Made by a program: the position numbers and the translations under genes. Below are positions 34,477 to 43,913 of a stretch of 64,000 nucleotides of DNA, one piece after another. How positions within the stretch are numbered: position 1 is the first letter of the stretch; every line of letters starts with the position of its first letter. A model generated the notes under the pieces. It did no database searches and had not been told where the DNA came from. It was given only the letters and a program-made list of their open reading frames with translations. The DNA is from Brevibacterium antiquum CNRZ 918 (GTDB lineage: Bacteria; Actinomycetota; Actinomycetes; Actinomycetales; Brevibacteriaceae), in NCBI RefSeq assembly GCF_900169145.1, contig NZ_FXZD01000003.1:62001-126000 (forward strand), read 5' to 3'.

Positions 34477-36462
34477 TTACTCTTTGTTTCGGCGTCTGCC
34501 GGTGATGAGCAGGGCCGTGGCTCCGAGCCCGATGAGGAAGATTCCGGCGCCGATGAGCATTCCGTTGCCCGTGGTGCCCGTCCTCGGCAGCTGTGCCGGT
34601 GGGGCGGGTGCTGCAGGTTTGTCAGCGACCGGTTCCGAGACTGGCTCAGCCGGCGGGGCGGGTGCTTCCGGCGGGGCGGGTGGCTCCGGTGCCTCCGGCG
34701 GGGCAGGTGGCGGAGTGGGTTCTTCAGGCGGTGTCGAGGGCTCCTCGGGCGGTGTTGGTTCCGGCGGTGCTGGGGGAGCAGTGGGCTCCTCCGGTGGCGG
34801 CGTCGGCGTCTCCTCAGGTGGCCGGTGCACGGTTTCAGCGGGGATGCCCCAGTCGCTCGTCCATTTCTGGTGCTCGTCGTTGTCCTGGATCGTGGTCACA
34901 TAGGTCACCCACCCGACGGGCATGTCGATGGCCTTGGAACTCACCGTTGCGGTGCCCTCTTCGTCCCCGACCACGGTGATGTCCTGGGAGTGGAGCTTTG
35001 TCCCGCTGACTTCCTTCGACTGCTCTGGCTCGGTGTCCGAGTGATATGCCGTCATCGTGATCACTGCTTCTCCGCCCGGGCGCAGTCCGCTGACCGTGAC
35101 TTCATCATGGACGGCGTTGACCTTGAGAACCGCCTTCGTCTCGGCGCTCGGGGTCCAGGGAACGAAGCCTGTTTCCCGCGGCTGACCGTGGACGCCCTTC
35201 CATTCCTTCGTGGACTTGTCACCGGCGATGGTCTCGGTGAAGTACATCCATCCGTGGAAGTCCTGGGGAACAGTGATCGCATCGGATCGGTGTGTGCCGT
35301 TGCCGACGTCCTTCGACGTCACCCGTGCGATCACCTCGGCGTCGTCGTTCTTCTTCCCGGGTTCGGGCATCGATTGCGTCTGCCACAGCTCGTGCTCGAC
35401 GGTGACCGTGTGGTCGCCGACCAGGCCCGAGACGGTGAACGTGTCGGTGATCGAATCGCCTGACTGCGGGCTCTGGTCGGAGATTTCGGTGGAGACACGA
35501 GGCTTCGAGGTCATGTCGACCTTCGCCTGAGCAGAGACCTCGACAGGTTCGTCAGGGGTGATGACGCGTTGGACCCGTTTGGTCTTCTGAGGTTCGTAGA
35601 GCAGGACAGACTCTGGCGCGAGGCGTGCCGATGCCTTGGCCGTGACCGTGCCGGGAGCGTTGAGCTTGAGGGTGGTGACGACGGGTTTGGCCTTGCTGGT
35701 CAGGGATTTCGGTGCGTTCTCGGTTCCGTTGACGTCGAGAGTGAGAGGAATGCCCGGCACGGCGGTGCCTGAGGCGCTGGTCAAGGACACGGAAAGCGTG
35801 ACCGTACCCGTCATGGGGAACTGGGGCCTCGTGTCGTCGCCCTTGCTGTCATCGACTCGTTTGACATCACCGTCCTCCGGCTCCTGACCGCCGTATGGCT
35901 CGAGCACCGGCATGTCTACGACTGGGGTCAGGCTGACATCGAGGGTATAGGGACCAGCGAACTTCTTGGCTTCGGTGCTGATCTTTGAGAACTGCTTCGC
36001 GGCACCCGTGAACTTCTTTCCCAGGTCGCCGGGCTCTTGCGGGGGAACCTTGTGATCATGCGGGATCGCCTCATCCAGACGTGCCAGCGCGCTCAAGGCT
36101 GCCTGCACATCGGCCGATGTGGACCCGGAGTACTCGTGCAGCGCCCACGCGGTCTGCGCGGTGGTGATCTTCTGCGCTTCTGAGTTCGTGAAGTACTTGG
36201 GCAGAGGAGATTGTTTGCCGGCATCGATGCAGTATGCATGCGTGTCATCGAAGGTTCGGTAGGCGCCATACCAGGTCTTGCCCTGCGGTGCGTGATGCCA
36301 GATGCCGGGACCATAGGCGTCGCTGGCCTTGAGCATCGGCACTTCGCCAAGCGAAGCGGACGGTCCTTGGGCCATGGCCGGTCCGAGTCCGATGAGAGAG
36401 GCCAGAGCCAGGACCAGGAGGAGGAGAGCGGAGCGGAGAGCGAAGCGTCTGCGAGTAGTCAT
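34477..36462 (-). CDS. LPXTG-anchored surface protein with TQXA-like thioester region and proline-rich stalk
   Basis: 661 residues. Signal peptide about 1-31 (LLLVLALASLIGLGPAMAQG). The N-terminal domain has Tyr-Cys78 (AYCIDAGK) and Gln103 in TAQTAWALHEYSG, resembling the Cys and TQXA parts of thioester domains that form a Cys-Gln bond. Residues about 170-555 are several beta-rich modules; two (about 330-445 and 450-555) look related and resemble VaFE-type repeats. A stalk of PPEEPTPPPAPPE-like repeats (about 555-622) precedes LPRTG, a hydrophobic helix and GRRRNKE. It should be covalently attached to the wall, as an adhesin or structural protein. The thioester call is tentative. Confidence 0.8.
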   Translation of the reverse strand: MTTRRRFALRSALLLLVLALASLIGLGPAMAQGPSASLGEVPMLKASDAYGPGIWHHAPQGKTWYGAYRTFDDTHAYCIDAGKQSPLPKYFTNSEAQKITTAQTAWALHEYSGSTSADVQAALSALARLDEAIPHDHKVPPQEPGDLGKKFTGAAKQFSKISTEAKKFAGPYTLDVSLTPVVDMPVLEPYGGQEPEDGDVKRVDDSKGDDTRPQFPMTGTVTLSVSLTSASGTAVPGIPLTLDVNGTENAPKSLTSKAKPVVTTLKLNAPGTVTAKASARLAPESVLLYEPQKTKRVQRVITPDEPVEVSAQAKVDMTSKPRVSTEISDQSPQSGDSITDTFTVSGLVGDHTVTVEHELWQTQSMPEPGKKNDDAEVIARVTSKDVGNGTHRSDAITVPQDFHGWMYFTETIAGDKSTKEWKGVHGQPRETGFVPWTPSAETKAVLKVNAVHDEVTVSGLRPGGEAVITMTAYHSDTEPEQSKEVSGTKLHSQDITVVGDEEGTATVSSKAIDMPVGWVTYVTTIQDNDEHQKWTSDWGIPAETVHRPPEETPTPPPEEPTAPPAPPEPTPPEEPSTPPEEPTPPPAPPEAPEPPAPPEAPAPPAEPVSEPVADKPAAPAPPAQLPRTGTTGNGMLIGAGIFLIGLGATALLITGRRRNKE

Positions 36463-36847
36463 ATTCCGATTCCACGATGAATGTGTCGAGCCTGACTAGT
36501 GCAGAAAATCTGCCTGTGAATTCACCCGGCATCATCCACAGGAAAACGAACACGAGTCGATGTCGACAGCAGTGGGGGTGTGGACAGGCGAGGGTGCTCG
36601 CGGGCAGACGTCATTCCAGGTCACGGTGGTTACCATCGAGATTGGACGGGCAGCCCACGATTTCATCGCTGCTGTCCCTCGCCGAGGTGGTCGGCGGGAA
36701 CGGTGATTCGTCCACATGGGAGCGAACGTGAGTGGGTCGCCGAATGTCAGCAACTGTTGCGGTATGGCCACACCGTTCTGGGCCTGGCGTCAGCAATGGA
36801 CCGTAAACTTGTCAAGGCGGTGAACTCCAGACGAAGAAGGACGATAT
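36463..36847. other. 385-bp intergenic region
   Basis: Divergent promoters for the surface-protein gene and the PrsW-type gene must lie here. Short open frames exist on both strands but have no recognisable similarity. No hairpin, tRNA or repeat was seen. Confidence 0.5.
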
Positions 36848-38524
36848 ATGTCGCATCAGGCGGGCCCCGGAAACGGCCCCGACTCGCAGCAGAACGCGCA
36901 TCCGGGCGAACCCGTGCCCCAGCGCGCGCATCCTCCTCAGGGCACCGACCCCCGGAACCCTAATGTGCCTCCTCAGCAAGGAATGCCGCCTCAGCAAGGA
37001 ATGCCGCCACATGGTCAGGCCCAGATGCCGCCACAGGGGCCACCGATGCAACAGCCCCCGCCGCAGCAGCCGGTCCCGCCGCCGCAGCGCCCGAACAACG
37101 ACCGGTTTCGTCCTCGACCGCCGCAGCCCGGTCCCGGTTCGCAGGGGCCGGGCCCGCAGCAGCCCCCTCGTCAGATCCCCCAGCCGGGGATGAACCCGGC
37201 GTCACAGGGTCAGGGCAATCCTCGCCTCGGCGCCCCGACGAGCCAGCCGCCGATGCAGCGACGCGTCTACGAACAGGCGCGGTTCGCACCGACCGTGACC
37301 CAGGAGATGCGGGTCCGTGCCCACGTGCAGGCACCTCAGCAGGTGGTCTCGGAGACCCCGTGGACCGGGGCTGTGCGCCAGTCCCAGCCCGAGGAAGAGC
37401 CCGGGTCGACCGCAAACATCGTGCGCTTGGTGATCGCCATCCTCGCAGTGGTCGGCCTCTTCGTCGGACTGTTGCTTCTCGCTCTTCTCGGAGGACTGAG
37501 CTTCGGCCTGAGGCTCTTCGCGCTGGTTGCGTTGTCAGCGGTGCCACTGATCGCGATCGTCGCCTACGTGCTCTGGCTCGACCGGTGGAAACCGCAGCCG
37601 AAGATCATCCTCGGACTCTGTCTCCTCTGGGGTGCCGTCGCCGCCGTCATCCTCACCCTCTTCGTCTCCCTCGTCAGCCAGGTCGCGCTCTATTTCGCCG
37701 GCGTCGGGGCAATGCCCGATGCCGTCGGCGCCGTGATCCAGGCCCCGATCGTCGAGGAGACGACGAAGACCGTACTGCTCGTTGTCATCGTCCTCGCTGC
37801 TCGCCGGCACTTCGAAGGTCCCCTCGACGGACTCGTCTATGGTGCCCTTATCGGTGCCGGCTTCGCCTTCACTGAAAATGTGCTCTACCTCGGCGGCGCG
37901 TGGGAGCAAGGCGATGGCATGGATCTGCTGTGGACCTTCATTCTCCGCTGCCTGTTCTCTCCGCTGCTGCACACGGTGTTCTGTACCTGTGCCGGCGTGA
38001 CCATCGGCCTTGCCGCCCGCAAGTGGCAATGGTGGGCGATCATCCTGATGTGGCTGCCTGGCCTCCTCGTCGGCATGATTCTGCACGCCCTTTGGAACGG
38101 CACGATGACCGGGCTGGGCCAGATCAACGAGTTTGTGTCGATCATCGGACTCATCGTCCTCAGCTTCATCTTCACCACACTTTGGGTGGTGCTCGGGATT
38201 GTCCTGCGCCGCAGTGAACGCCTCCACACGCAGAATATGCTCGGCGACTACGCGAACACGGGATGGCTCACCTACTCCGAAGTCGACATGCTCGCAACGT
38301 GGAAGGGACGGAAGTTCGGCAAACGTTGGGCCGATTCGTTCCCCGGCGGCAAGGAGGAGATGCGCACCATGATCCGTACCTCCGGAGATCTCTCGACGAC
38401 GCGCATGCGGCTCCTGGCCGGAGTCGGCGGGCAGAAGGAACGTGACATAGAGAGCTTCCAGCTGAAGAAGTTCTCCTCCGCCCGCGATCGCCTTCTCGCT
38501 GCATCGAACAGCGTGGTGCGCTGA
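36848..38524 (+). CDS. PrsW family intramembrane metalloprotease
   Basis: 558 residues. The first ~190 are Pro/Gln/Gly-rich and probably disordered and cytoplasmic, with a tandem QQGMPP repeat (the underlying 18-bp unit is doubled near 36968). About eight membrane helices follow (about 190-445). PrsW hallmarks are present: Glu303-Glu304 (APIVEETTKT), FTENVLYL, the His of FSPLLHTVFCT and the His of MILHALWNG. Family members cut membrane-anchored anti-sigma factors, as B. subtilis PrsW does with RsiW. The target here is unknown; no sigma factor lies nearby. GAAGGACG precedes the ATG. It is 5 bp upstream of the MarP-type gene, probably co-transcribed. Confidence 0.87.
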   Translation: MSHQAGPGNGPDSQQNAHPGEPVPQRAHPPQGTDPRNPNVPPQQGMPPQQGMPPHGQAQMPPQGPPMQQPPPQQPVPPPQRPNNDRFRPRPPQPGPGSQGPGPQQPPRQIPQPGMNPASQGQGNPRLGAPTSQPPMQRRVYEQARFAPTVTQEMRVRAHVQAPQQVVSETPWTGAVRQSQPEEEPGSTANIVRLVIAILAVVGLFVGLLLLALLGGLSFGLRLFALVALSAVPLIAIVAYVLWLDRWKPQPKIILGLCLLWGAVAAVILTLFVSLVSQVALYFAGVGAMPDAVGAVIQAPIVEETTKTVLLVVIVLAARRHFEGPLDGLVYGALIGAGFAFTENVLYLGGAWEQGDGMDLLWTFILRCLFSPLLHTVFCTCAGVTIGLAARKWQWWAIILMWLPGLLVGMILHALWNGTMTGLGQINEFVSIIGLIVLSFIFTTLWVVLGIVLRRSERLHTQNMLGDYANTGWLTYSEVDMLATWKGRKFGKRWADSFPGGKEEMRTMIRTSGDLSTTRMRLLAGVGGQKERDIESFQLKKFSSARDRLLAASNSVVR

Positions 38525-38529
38525 CTTCT

Positions 38530-39720
38530 ATGATGATCGTAGACGTCGTCATCATCATCCTGGGGATTGCTGCGCTCTTCTCCGGGTTCCGCCAGGGAAT
38601 CATCATCGGTCTCGGCACCGCAGTCGGCTTCGTTGTCGGCTGGATCGTGGGCCGGCTGCTCTCACCCCTGGGCGAAAGCCTGAGCGAAGGCACCCAGGCA
38701 ATGGAGAATCCCGGTGTCGTCATCCTCCTGGCGTCGATGCCGCTTGTCCTCAGCGTTCTGTTCGCCTTCGCCGGCAACGGGATCGGCGCATGGATCAAAC
38801 GATCCATGGACTCTCAGCTTGGGCAGGGCATCGACTCGATCGGCGGCACGGTCACCGCGGGTGTAGTCTACGTCCTTGTCATCTGGCTGGCGGCGGGGTT
38901 CATTCGGACCACACCGTGGGTCGAACCGAACCGGTGGGTCGCGGACTCATCGGTGATAGCGGCCGTCGACCGGACGATCCCGTACTCCTCGCAGATCGCG
39001 CTGGGCGACATCTCCCAAGGTCTTAAGGCCACAGGGTTCCCGCAAGTGTTCGCTGGCCAGACAGAGCAGATACGCGGCGTTGGAAAACCCGACTCCGCGA
39101 TGGTCGATGTCGGTCGTGGCGTCGAGGAATCCGTCGTCAAGATCACGACCACTGCCACCACCTGTCCGACAGGATCCGAGGGGTCGGGGTTCGTCTACAG
39201 CGACGGACTCATCGCCACCAACGCCCACGTCGTTGCAGGCTCAACGGACCTCGCGGTCCAAGTCGGAGGTAAGGGCAAGCCCTACTCCGCCGAGGTAGTG
39301 GAATTCGATTCTGAGGCCGATGTGGCCGTCCTGCGGGTTCCCGAGCTTGATGCGCCCGCTCTCGACTTCGGCAACGGGCTGGGGCCGGGAGACGACTCAG
39401 TGGTCGCCGGTTTCCCCCAGAACGGGCCCTATACGATCTCTCCTTCGCGAGTGCGAGAGAAGATCAACGCGCGGGGCCTGGACATCTACGATTCGAGTTC
39501 AGTGGTGCGCGAGGTGTATTCGATCCGCGGCATCGTCCGCGAAGGAAACTCGGGAGGTCCGCTGCTCGACGCGAACGGTGATGTGGTGGGGATGGTCTTC
39601 GCCAGGTCTGCCACCGATGAGGAGACAGGGTATGCCCTCACACGTGCGGAGATCAGCGACGAACTGCAAGCGGGAGCGCAGAACCGGGCTCCGCAGCCGA
39701 CAGGGCAGTGCACCGGCTGA
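38530..39720 (+). CDS. marP: MarP-type membrane serine protease (CvpA domain plus trypsin-like domain)
   Basis: 396 residues. Four N-terminal membrane helices of the CvpA type (about 3-125) are followed by an extracytoplasmic chymotrypsin-like domain (about 195-385). The catalytic triad is His233 (TNAHVV), Asp264 (EADVAVLRV) and Ser341 (GNSGGPL). Cys212 and Cys394 are placed to form the disulphide described in Mycobacterium tuberculosis MarP (Rv3671c), which is nearly the same length. MarP protects against acid and oxidative stress by processing peptidoglycan-related substrates such as RipA. It follows the PrsW-type gene by 5 bp. Confidence 0.9.
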   Translation: MMIVDVVIIILGIAALFSGFRQGIIIGLGTAVGFVVGWIVGRLLSPLGESLSEGTQAMENPGVVILLASMPLVLSVLFAFAGNGIGAWIKRSMDSQLGQGIDSIGGTVTAGVVYVLVIWLAAGFIRTTPWVEPNRWVADSSVIAAVDRTIPYSSQIALGDISQGLKATGFPQVFAGQTEQIRGVGKPDSAMVDVGRGVEESVVKITTTATTCPTGSEGSGFVYSDGLIATNAHVVAGSTDLAVQVGGKGKPYSAEVVEFDSEADVAVLRVPELDAPALDFGNGLGPGDDSVVAGFPQNGPYTISPSRVREKINARGLDIYDSSSVVREVYSIRGIVREGNSGGPLLDANGDVVGMVFARSATDEETGYALTRAEISDELQAGAQNRAPQPTGQCTG

Positions 39721-39732
39721 CAACTATCTCAG

Positions 39733-39769
39733 GTCAAGGCCGGCGATTACTTCAAGTCAAGGCCGGCGA
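39733..39769. repeat. 14-bp direct repeat at the 3' end of the EEP gene
   Basis: GTCAAGGCCGGCGA occurs at 39733-39746 and 39756-39769. The second copy encodes the last residues (AGLDL) of the minus-strand hydrolase; the first lies just past its stop. It looks like a small tandem duplication. Confidence 0.6.
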
Positions 39770-40688
39770 GTACGGCGCGATGGTCACTCGAGCCGCGGTC
39801 GAGCACCTCGTCGGAGGTGGCGTCGAACCCGCGATACAGTACGTGGTCGAGTCGGGTGACGGGGAAGCGAGCGGGCCAGGTGAAGCCGAATCCGCCGCCG
39901 GTTTCGACCCGCGTATCCTCCAGCGGGGGAGACAGGGTCGAGAAGTTGGTGTCCGTCGTTGCGGTGTTGAAGTCACCGGCGACGATGACGTGCTCGGCTG
40001 CATCGGTTTCGACTTCTGTGGCCAATCTGCGGATCGCAGCATTGCGCATGGCTTCATGACCGGGGCGCACCGAAGGCATGTGCACGGAGTAGAACCTGAT
40101 GTCGCCGTGGTCTGTGGAGACGGTTGTGGCGAAGGCGCGCGGCCACTGCAGCCCCAGGTCCACCTCTTCGGGTGCAGACATCGGCCATTTCGACCACACA
40201 CCGATCGTGTCGACGACCTGCGAATGTTCGAACGAGGAATCGAGTTCCTTGTGGATGATCTTGCCTGACAGGGACTCCAGTTCCTGAATCGTGACGATGT
40301 CCGGGTCGGCGGACACGAGGCTCTTCGCCGCCGCTGTGGGCTCGGGCAGCCTGGCTCCCACGTTGTGCGTAGCCACCGTGAGGTCCGGTTCGCCGGTGTC
40401 GTTCGCCGGAATCACCGCGGAACCGAACATCGAGGCCCAGACAACTGTCGGAACCAGAATGCCGATTGCTGACAGCACCGAAAAGCGGATGAGGAACATG
40501 AGCAGGACGAGAGCCAGGACGATTCCCGTCCACGGCAGGATGCTCTCGACGAGCAGCGCAACGCCCATCCTGGTAGGCAGCAGGTGGTGGAGCAGGAGGA
40601 ATGCCGCATAGGCCACGCCGAAGATCAGCGCAGTGATCCCCTTGGCTGGGCTGCGCGATTTTCTGGGTTGAGAATATTCCTGGTTCAT
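39747..40688 (-). CDS. Membrane-anchored EEP family hydrolase
   Basis: 313 residues. Three N-terminal membrane helices (about 18-105) precede an EEP domain with ATHNVGARLP, IVTIQELESL (metal-binding Glu), FYSVHMPSV, VAGDFNTATTD, TRLDHVLYRG and the final GSSDHRAVLAGLDL. The topology suggests the catalytic domain faces outside. The family is common in actinobacteria with no established substrate. Its stop is 26 bp from the convergent marP-type gene. Confidence 0.82.
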   Translation of the reverse strand: MNQEYSQPRKSRSPAKGITALIFGVAYAAFLLLHHLLPTRMGVALLVESILPWTGIVLALVLLMFLIRFSVLSAIGILVPTVVWASMFGSAVIPANDTGEPDLTVATHNVGARLPEPTAAAKSLVSADPDIVTIQELESLSGKIIHKELDSSFEHSQVVDTIGVWSKWPMSAPEEVDLGLQWPRAFATTVSTDHGDIRFYSVHMPSVRPGHEAMRNAAIRRLATEVETDAAEHVIVAGDFNTATTDTNFSTLSPPLEDTRVETGGGFGFTWPARFPVTRLDHVLYRGFDATSDEVLDRGSSDHRAVLAGLDLK

Positions 40689-40787
40689 CGATTAAGAAGC
40701 TTAACCGCTGAGCCTGTCCTCATGCTGGGTGAGTCATGCGACGTGCCTCACTTGAGACCAGGTTGAGCTGGTGGTACTGGGCGAGGG

Positions 40788-41615
40788 TCATCTGTGGGCG
40801 GTGGCCGACCACACCGTGACATCGGGGTGAGTGTCATAGCGATAGCCGGTGCCTCTCATTGTCCGAATCACCGTAGAGTACTCTCCCAAACGCCTGCGCA
40901 GACGCCGGATATGCACGTCAACAGTCCTCTCATCAGGGACTTCGCCACCTGACCAGACGGCAGCGATGAGGTCTTCACGAGGCAGAGTGGAATCGGCATG
41001 AGAGACGAGAGTCGCCAGGAGGTCGAATTCCTTGGTGGTGACATCGATGAGGTCGCCGTCGATGCGGACCTCGCGGCGGGGGATGTCGATGCGCAGTCGC
41101 TCAGCGGCTCGGTTCTGGAAGTTCCCATTGAATCGGGATCCGAAGCCGCCTGTGGGGGCGGCTTCGCCGATGCCCTGCTCGGACTCGCGGCGCAGGGGCG
41201 GCGGGTGGATTCGGCTGGGGATGCGCGAGCGGACCGGGCCGTGTGTTCCAGCCGGGGTCCCGGTGGCGGCGGGGGAGCCGTTGGCCACGGCACGGACGGC
41301 ATCGATGTCGTTGCCGCGACCTTCTGGTGCCAAAGCGATGACCGCCTGGGTCTCTGCCTGGGAGGCCAGTTCCTTCGCGTAGGCCTGCAGCTCGCCGGCG
41401 ATCGCGGAGAGGTTGGTCCCATCGGCGGCGGCCTTGGACTCATCAAGGCCGATGTAGACGATGATTCCGCGCGCTGCCTTCGGTGAGGGTACGACACCGG
41501 CGGGGCCGAAGGTGTGGGGCGGGTTCTGCGGGTCTACAGCACTCAACCGGGCTCCTGCGCGACGGATGGCAGCTGCGCTGCGTGGATGTGCGTACGCTGG
41601 TTCTGAATTCGACAT
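40788..41615 (-). CDS. Winged-helix regulator with OmpR/PhoB-type DNA-binding domain
   Basis: 275 residues. The C-terminal ~100 (about 170-268) form an OmpR-type winged helix: VTTKEFDLLATLVSHADSTLPREDLIAAVW, RTVDVHIRRLRRRLGE, IRTMRGTGYRYD. The N-terminal ~130 residues are not a normal receiver domain: no DD/D/K phosphorylation set is visible. They contain GIIVYIGLDESKAAADGTNLSAIAGELQAYAKELA, which resembles an atypical alpha/beta domain. Regulators of this kind in actinobacteria respond to signals other than phosphorylation. AAAGGAC sits 5 nt before the ATG at 41615. Targets cannot be read from the context. Confidence 0.8.
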   Translation of the reverse strand: MSNSEPAYAHPRSAAAIRRAGARLSAVDPQNPPHTFGPAGVVPSPKAARGIIVYIGLDESKAAADGTNLSAIAGELQAYAKELASQAETQAVIALAPEGRGNDIDAVRAVANGSPAATGTPAGTHGPVRSRIPSRIHPPPLRRESEQGIGEAAPTGGFGSRFNGNFQNRAAERLRIDIPRREVRIDGDLIDVTTKEFDLLATLVSHADSTLPREDLIAAVWSGGEVPDERTVDVHIRRLRRRLGEYSTVIRTMRGTGYRYDTHPDVTVWSATAHR

Positions 41616-41903
41616 TGCTGTCCTTTGCTTCGACCTGGAAGGCCGTTGTGACTGAATGAGTCCGCTGCGGAGTCTGCGTGTACTCGTTCGAGGCCGGACA
41701 GCGGGGAGACGGTCACCGACAACGAACGCAGAGCATACACATGCCTGCGGGGCACATTCGCGTCGAGTGCGTCGTAGAAGTCATGGCTTCATTATTTGTC
41801 ACAAAACTCGCCGGTGGCAAAGGAAAGCCCGAAAATGAGACGAGTGTGACGAAATATGACGTCCTTTCGCCACACCCTTCGGACCGGTTAAGCGGTGTTC
41901 AGC

Positions 41904-42542
41904 TCAGTCGACGATTCCGTACATCCGGTCACCAGCGTCGCCGAGTCCAGGGACGATGTAGCCCTTCTCGTTGAGTTTCTCGTCCAGCGCTGCCGTGTAG
42001 ATCTCGACATTCGCGGACTGGGCGTAATCCCTCTCAATCCGCTCGACACCTTCTGGGGCGCTGACGAGGCAGACCGCTGCGACGTCCCTGGCGCCTCGGG
42101 CGAGGAGGAAGTCGATGGCCATGGCTAAGGTCCCACCCGTGGCCAGCATCGGATCGACGACGAAGACCTGTCGGCCGCTGAGGTCATCGGGCAGGCGATC
42201 TGCGTAGGCACTGGGCTCAAATGTCTCCTCGTCGCGGACCATCCCCAGGAAGCCCACCTCGGCGGTGGGGAGGATGCGCAGCATTCCATCGAGCATGCCC
42301 AGGCCCGCGCGCAGAATCGGGACGACGACCGGGCGCGGCTCGGCCAAGCGGGTGCCGGTGAACGTCGTCACTGGAGTCGTGATTTCCTTGTCCTCGACCG
42401 CGACCGAGCGGGTGGCCTCGTAGGCGAGGAGCATGACGAGTTCCTCGGTGAGCTGACGGAACCGAGCGGAATCGGTGCTCTGGTCACGCAGGACGCTGAG
42501 TTTATGGGCGATGAGCGGGTGATCGGCTACATGAAGGCGCAT
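41904..42542 (-). CDS. upp: Uracil phosphoribosyltransferase
   Basis: 212 residues, the normal length. [20 protein letters not shown] is the standard opening. [12 protein letters not shown] and the PRPP-binding [18 protein letters not shown] are diagnostic. It makes UMP from uracil and PRPP in pyrimidine salvage. The start at 42542 matches the family opening although no good ribosome-binding site precedes it. It is divergent from the tadA-linked gene pair with 78 bp between starts. Confidence 0.95.
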   Translation of the reverse strand: MRLHVADHPLIAHKLSVLRDQSTDSARFRQLTEELVMLLAYEATRSVAVEDKEITTPVTTFTGTRLAEPRPVVVPILRAGLGMLDGMLRILPTAEVGFLGMVRDEETFEPSAYADRLPDDLSGRQVFVVDPMLATGGTLAMAIDFLLARGARDVAAVCLVSAPEGVERIERDYAQSANVEIYTAALDEKLNEKGYIVPGLGDAGDRMYGIVD

Positions 42543-42620
42543 AGGAGAAATGGTACGGAACTTTTCATCTTCGCGCGTGGAGCTGTGGTGAAAGGTCGGC
42601 CGAAGCGTCACAATGGGAGC

Positions 42621-43175
42621 ATGTCCTACTTCACTGAGATCCTTGCCGAAACCAGCGATGGTTTTCGTGCGCTCGATGTCGATGTTCGGGATGCCTCCGA
42701 TCTCGACAGCCTCGTCGAGATGATGCAGGCCGCCGGGTCGGAAGACGGCGAATCGGTCGCGGTCATCGAGCACGAGGACGAATGGTTCGGCCTCGTGCGA
42801 GTCTGCGAAAACAACGAGATCAGAGTCTTCCTGTCTGACCTGCGTGCCGTTGAGCTCAGTCCCTTCGCAGATATCTTCGCCGACTTCCTCGATTCCCAGC
42901 CCGACGCCTATGAGGCGGAGCCGGAAGAGGAGTTCGGTCTCGACGACGAGGCGGCAGCCCAGACCGATGACGACGCCGAGGAGGAAGAGGTCGCGATGCT
43001 CGAGTTCGACGCTGACGCCGAATGGGGCGGCGATGCCGAGATCTATGCCGACCGCGGAGTCCTGCCCGCCGAACTCATCGAACAGGTGGAGAAGTACCGC
43101 TCGGACCCTGCCCGCGTCGTCGCCCACGTCGGTGAGACCGTCGGGTTCGCCGACCAGCTCCAGGCCGCCCGCTGA
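42621..43175 (+). CDS. tRNA adenosine deaminase-associated protein
   Basis: 184 residues, very acidic, with a central Asp/Glu-rich stretch (about 95-140). [22 protein letters not shown] and [25 protein letters not shown] match the actinobacterial family encoded beside tadA. Function is not established. The ATG at 42621 follows GGGAGC and is preferred over the upstream in-frame codon at 42504, which would overlap upp. It lies directly upstream of tadA in the same orientation. Confidence 0.85.
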   Translation: MSYFTEILAETSDGFRALDVDVRDASDLDSLVEMMQAAGSEDGESVAVIEHEDEWFGLVRVCENNEIRVFLSDLRAVELSPFADIFADFLDSQPDAYEAEPEEEFGLDDEAAAQTDDDAEEEEVAMLEFDADAEWGGDAEIYADRGVLPAELIEQVEKYRSDPARVVAHVGETVGFADQLQAAR

Positions 43176-43234
43176 GTTCACCGGAGGAGAACGCGGAACT
43201 CGGCTTCGGTGGCCACCCGCACTTCCAGGATTGG

Positions 43235-43681
43235 ATGGGACTCGCTCTCGCCGAGGCGGCCCTGGCCCGCGAGCATGACGACGTTCCCGTCGGGGCTGTG
43301 GTCCTCGACGGTGATGGTGTGGTGATCGGGCGTGGTCACAATCGACGAGAAGTCGATCAGGATCCGCTCGGCCATGCCGAACTCATGGCACTGCGCAATG
43401 CCGCCGAGGCGACCGGGCGGTGGCGCCTCGATGAGGCCACCCTTGTCGTCACGCTCGAACCCTGTGCGATGTGTGCAGGTGCACTCGTCGGATCTCGGAT
43501 TGCCCGAGTCGTCTATGGAGCATTCGATGAGAAGGCCGGTGCGGCAGGCTCCGTCTGGGACCTGCTGCGAGATCGCGCCGCGCTGCACCACCCGGAGGTC
43601 TATTCCGGAGTGGCAGCGACGAAGTGCCGGGGCCTGCTCAGTGACTTCTTCGCCGCGAAACGGGGGAATCCCGCTGGCTGA
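43235..43681 (+). CDS. tadA: tRNA-specific adenosine-34 deaminase
   Basis: 148 residues counted from the ATG at 43235. The zinc and proton-shuttle motif is His47-Ala-Glu49 (GHAEL); the other zinc ligands are Cys77 and Cys80 (PCAMC). It converts A34 to inosine in tRNA-Arg(ACG). The frame stays open upstream to the end of the preceding gene. Codons just before the ATG read HFQDW, which resembles the usual start of TadA (xxxWMxxAL), so the true start may be upstream. No ATG, GTG or TTG is available there; a CTG at 43172 overlaps the preceding stop (CTGA) and follows no clear ribosome-binding site. The start is therefore uncertain, the function is not. Confidence 0.92.
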   Translation: MGLALAEAALAREHDDVPVGAVVLDGDGVVIGRGHNRREVDQDPLGHAELMALRNAAEATGRWRLDEATLVVTLEPCAMCAGALVGSRIARVVYGAFDEKAGAAGSVWDLLRDRAALHHPEVYSGVAATKCRGLLSDFFAAKRGNPAG

Positions 43682-43770
43682 GCGACGCCGAGGACGTGGG
43701 GCAGGGCAGTGGCTCAGGTCACGCCCGCTCGATTTGGACGTCACCTGGGGCTGACTGTAATGTTGTCCGC

Positions 43771-43858
43771 GGTGGCGTGTCCGAGCGGCCGAAGGTGCAA
43801 CACTCGAAATGTTGTGTAGGGTAACCCCCTACCGTGGGTTCAAATCCCACCGCCACCG
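43771..43858 (+). tRNA. tRNA-Ser (anticodon CGA)
   Basis: The acceptor stem GGTGGCG pairs with CGCCACC. The anticodon arm is CAACA-CTCGAAA-TGTTG, giving anticodon CGA. A long variable arm (about 43817-43834) is typical of tRNA-Ser, followed by a T arm with GGTTCAAATCC. The discriminator base is G43858. No CCA is encoded. Confidence 0.95.
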
Positions 43859-43865
43859 CGTTTTG

Positions 43866-43913
43866 CCTGAGCCGCGACATCGTTGGAAGACGATGTCGCG
43901 GCTCAGGTTTTTT
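43866..43913 (+). terminator. Rho-independent terminator of tRNA-Ser
   Basis: A perfect 18-bp stem (43866-43883 with 43890-43907), a 6-nt loop and a run of six T (43908-43913) start 7 bp after the tRNA. Confidence 0.93.

Noticed and set aside
6302..40688. The three EEP-domain genes as recent duplicates
   Set aside because: They differ in size, localisation and all but the core motifs, so they are distant family members.
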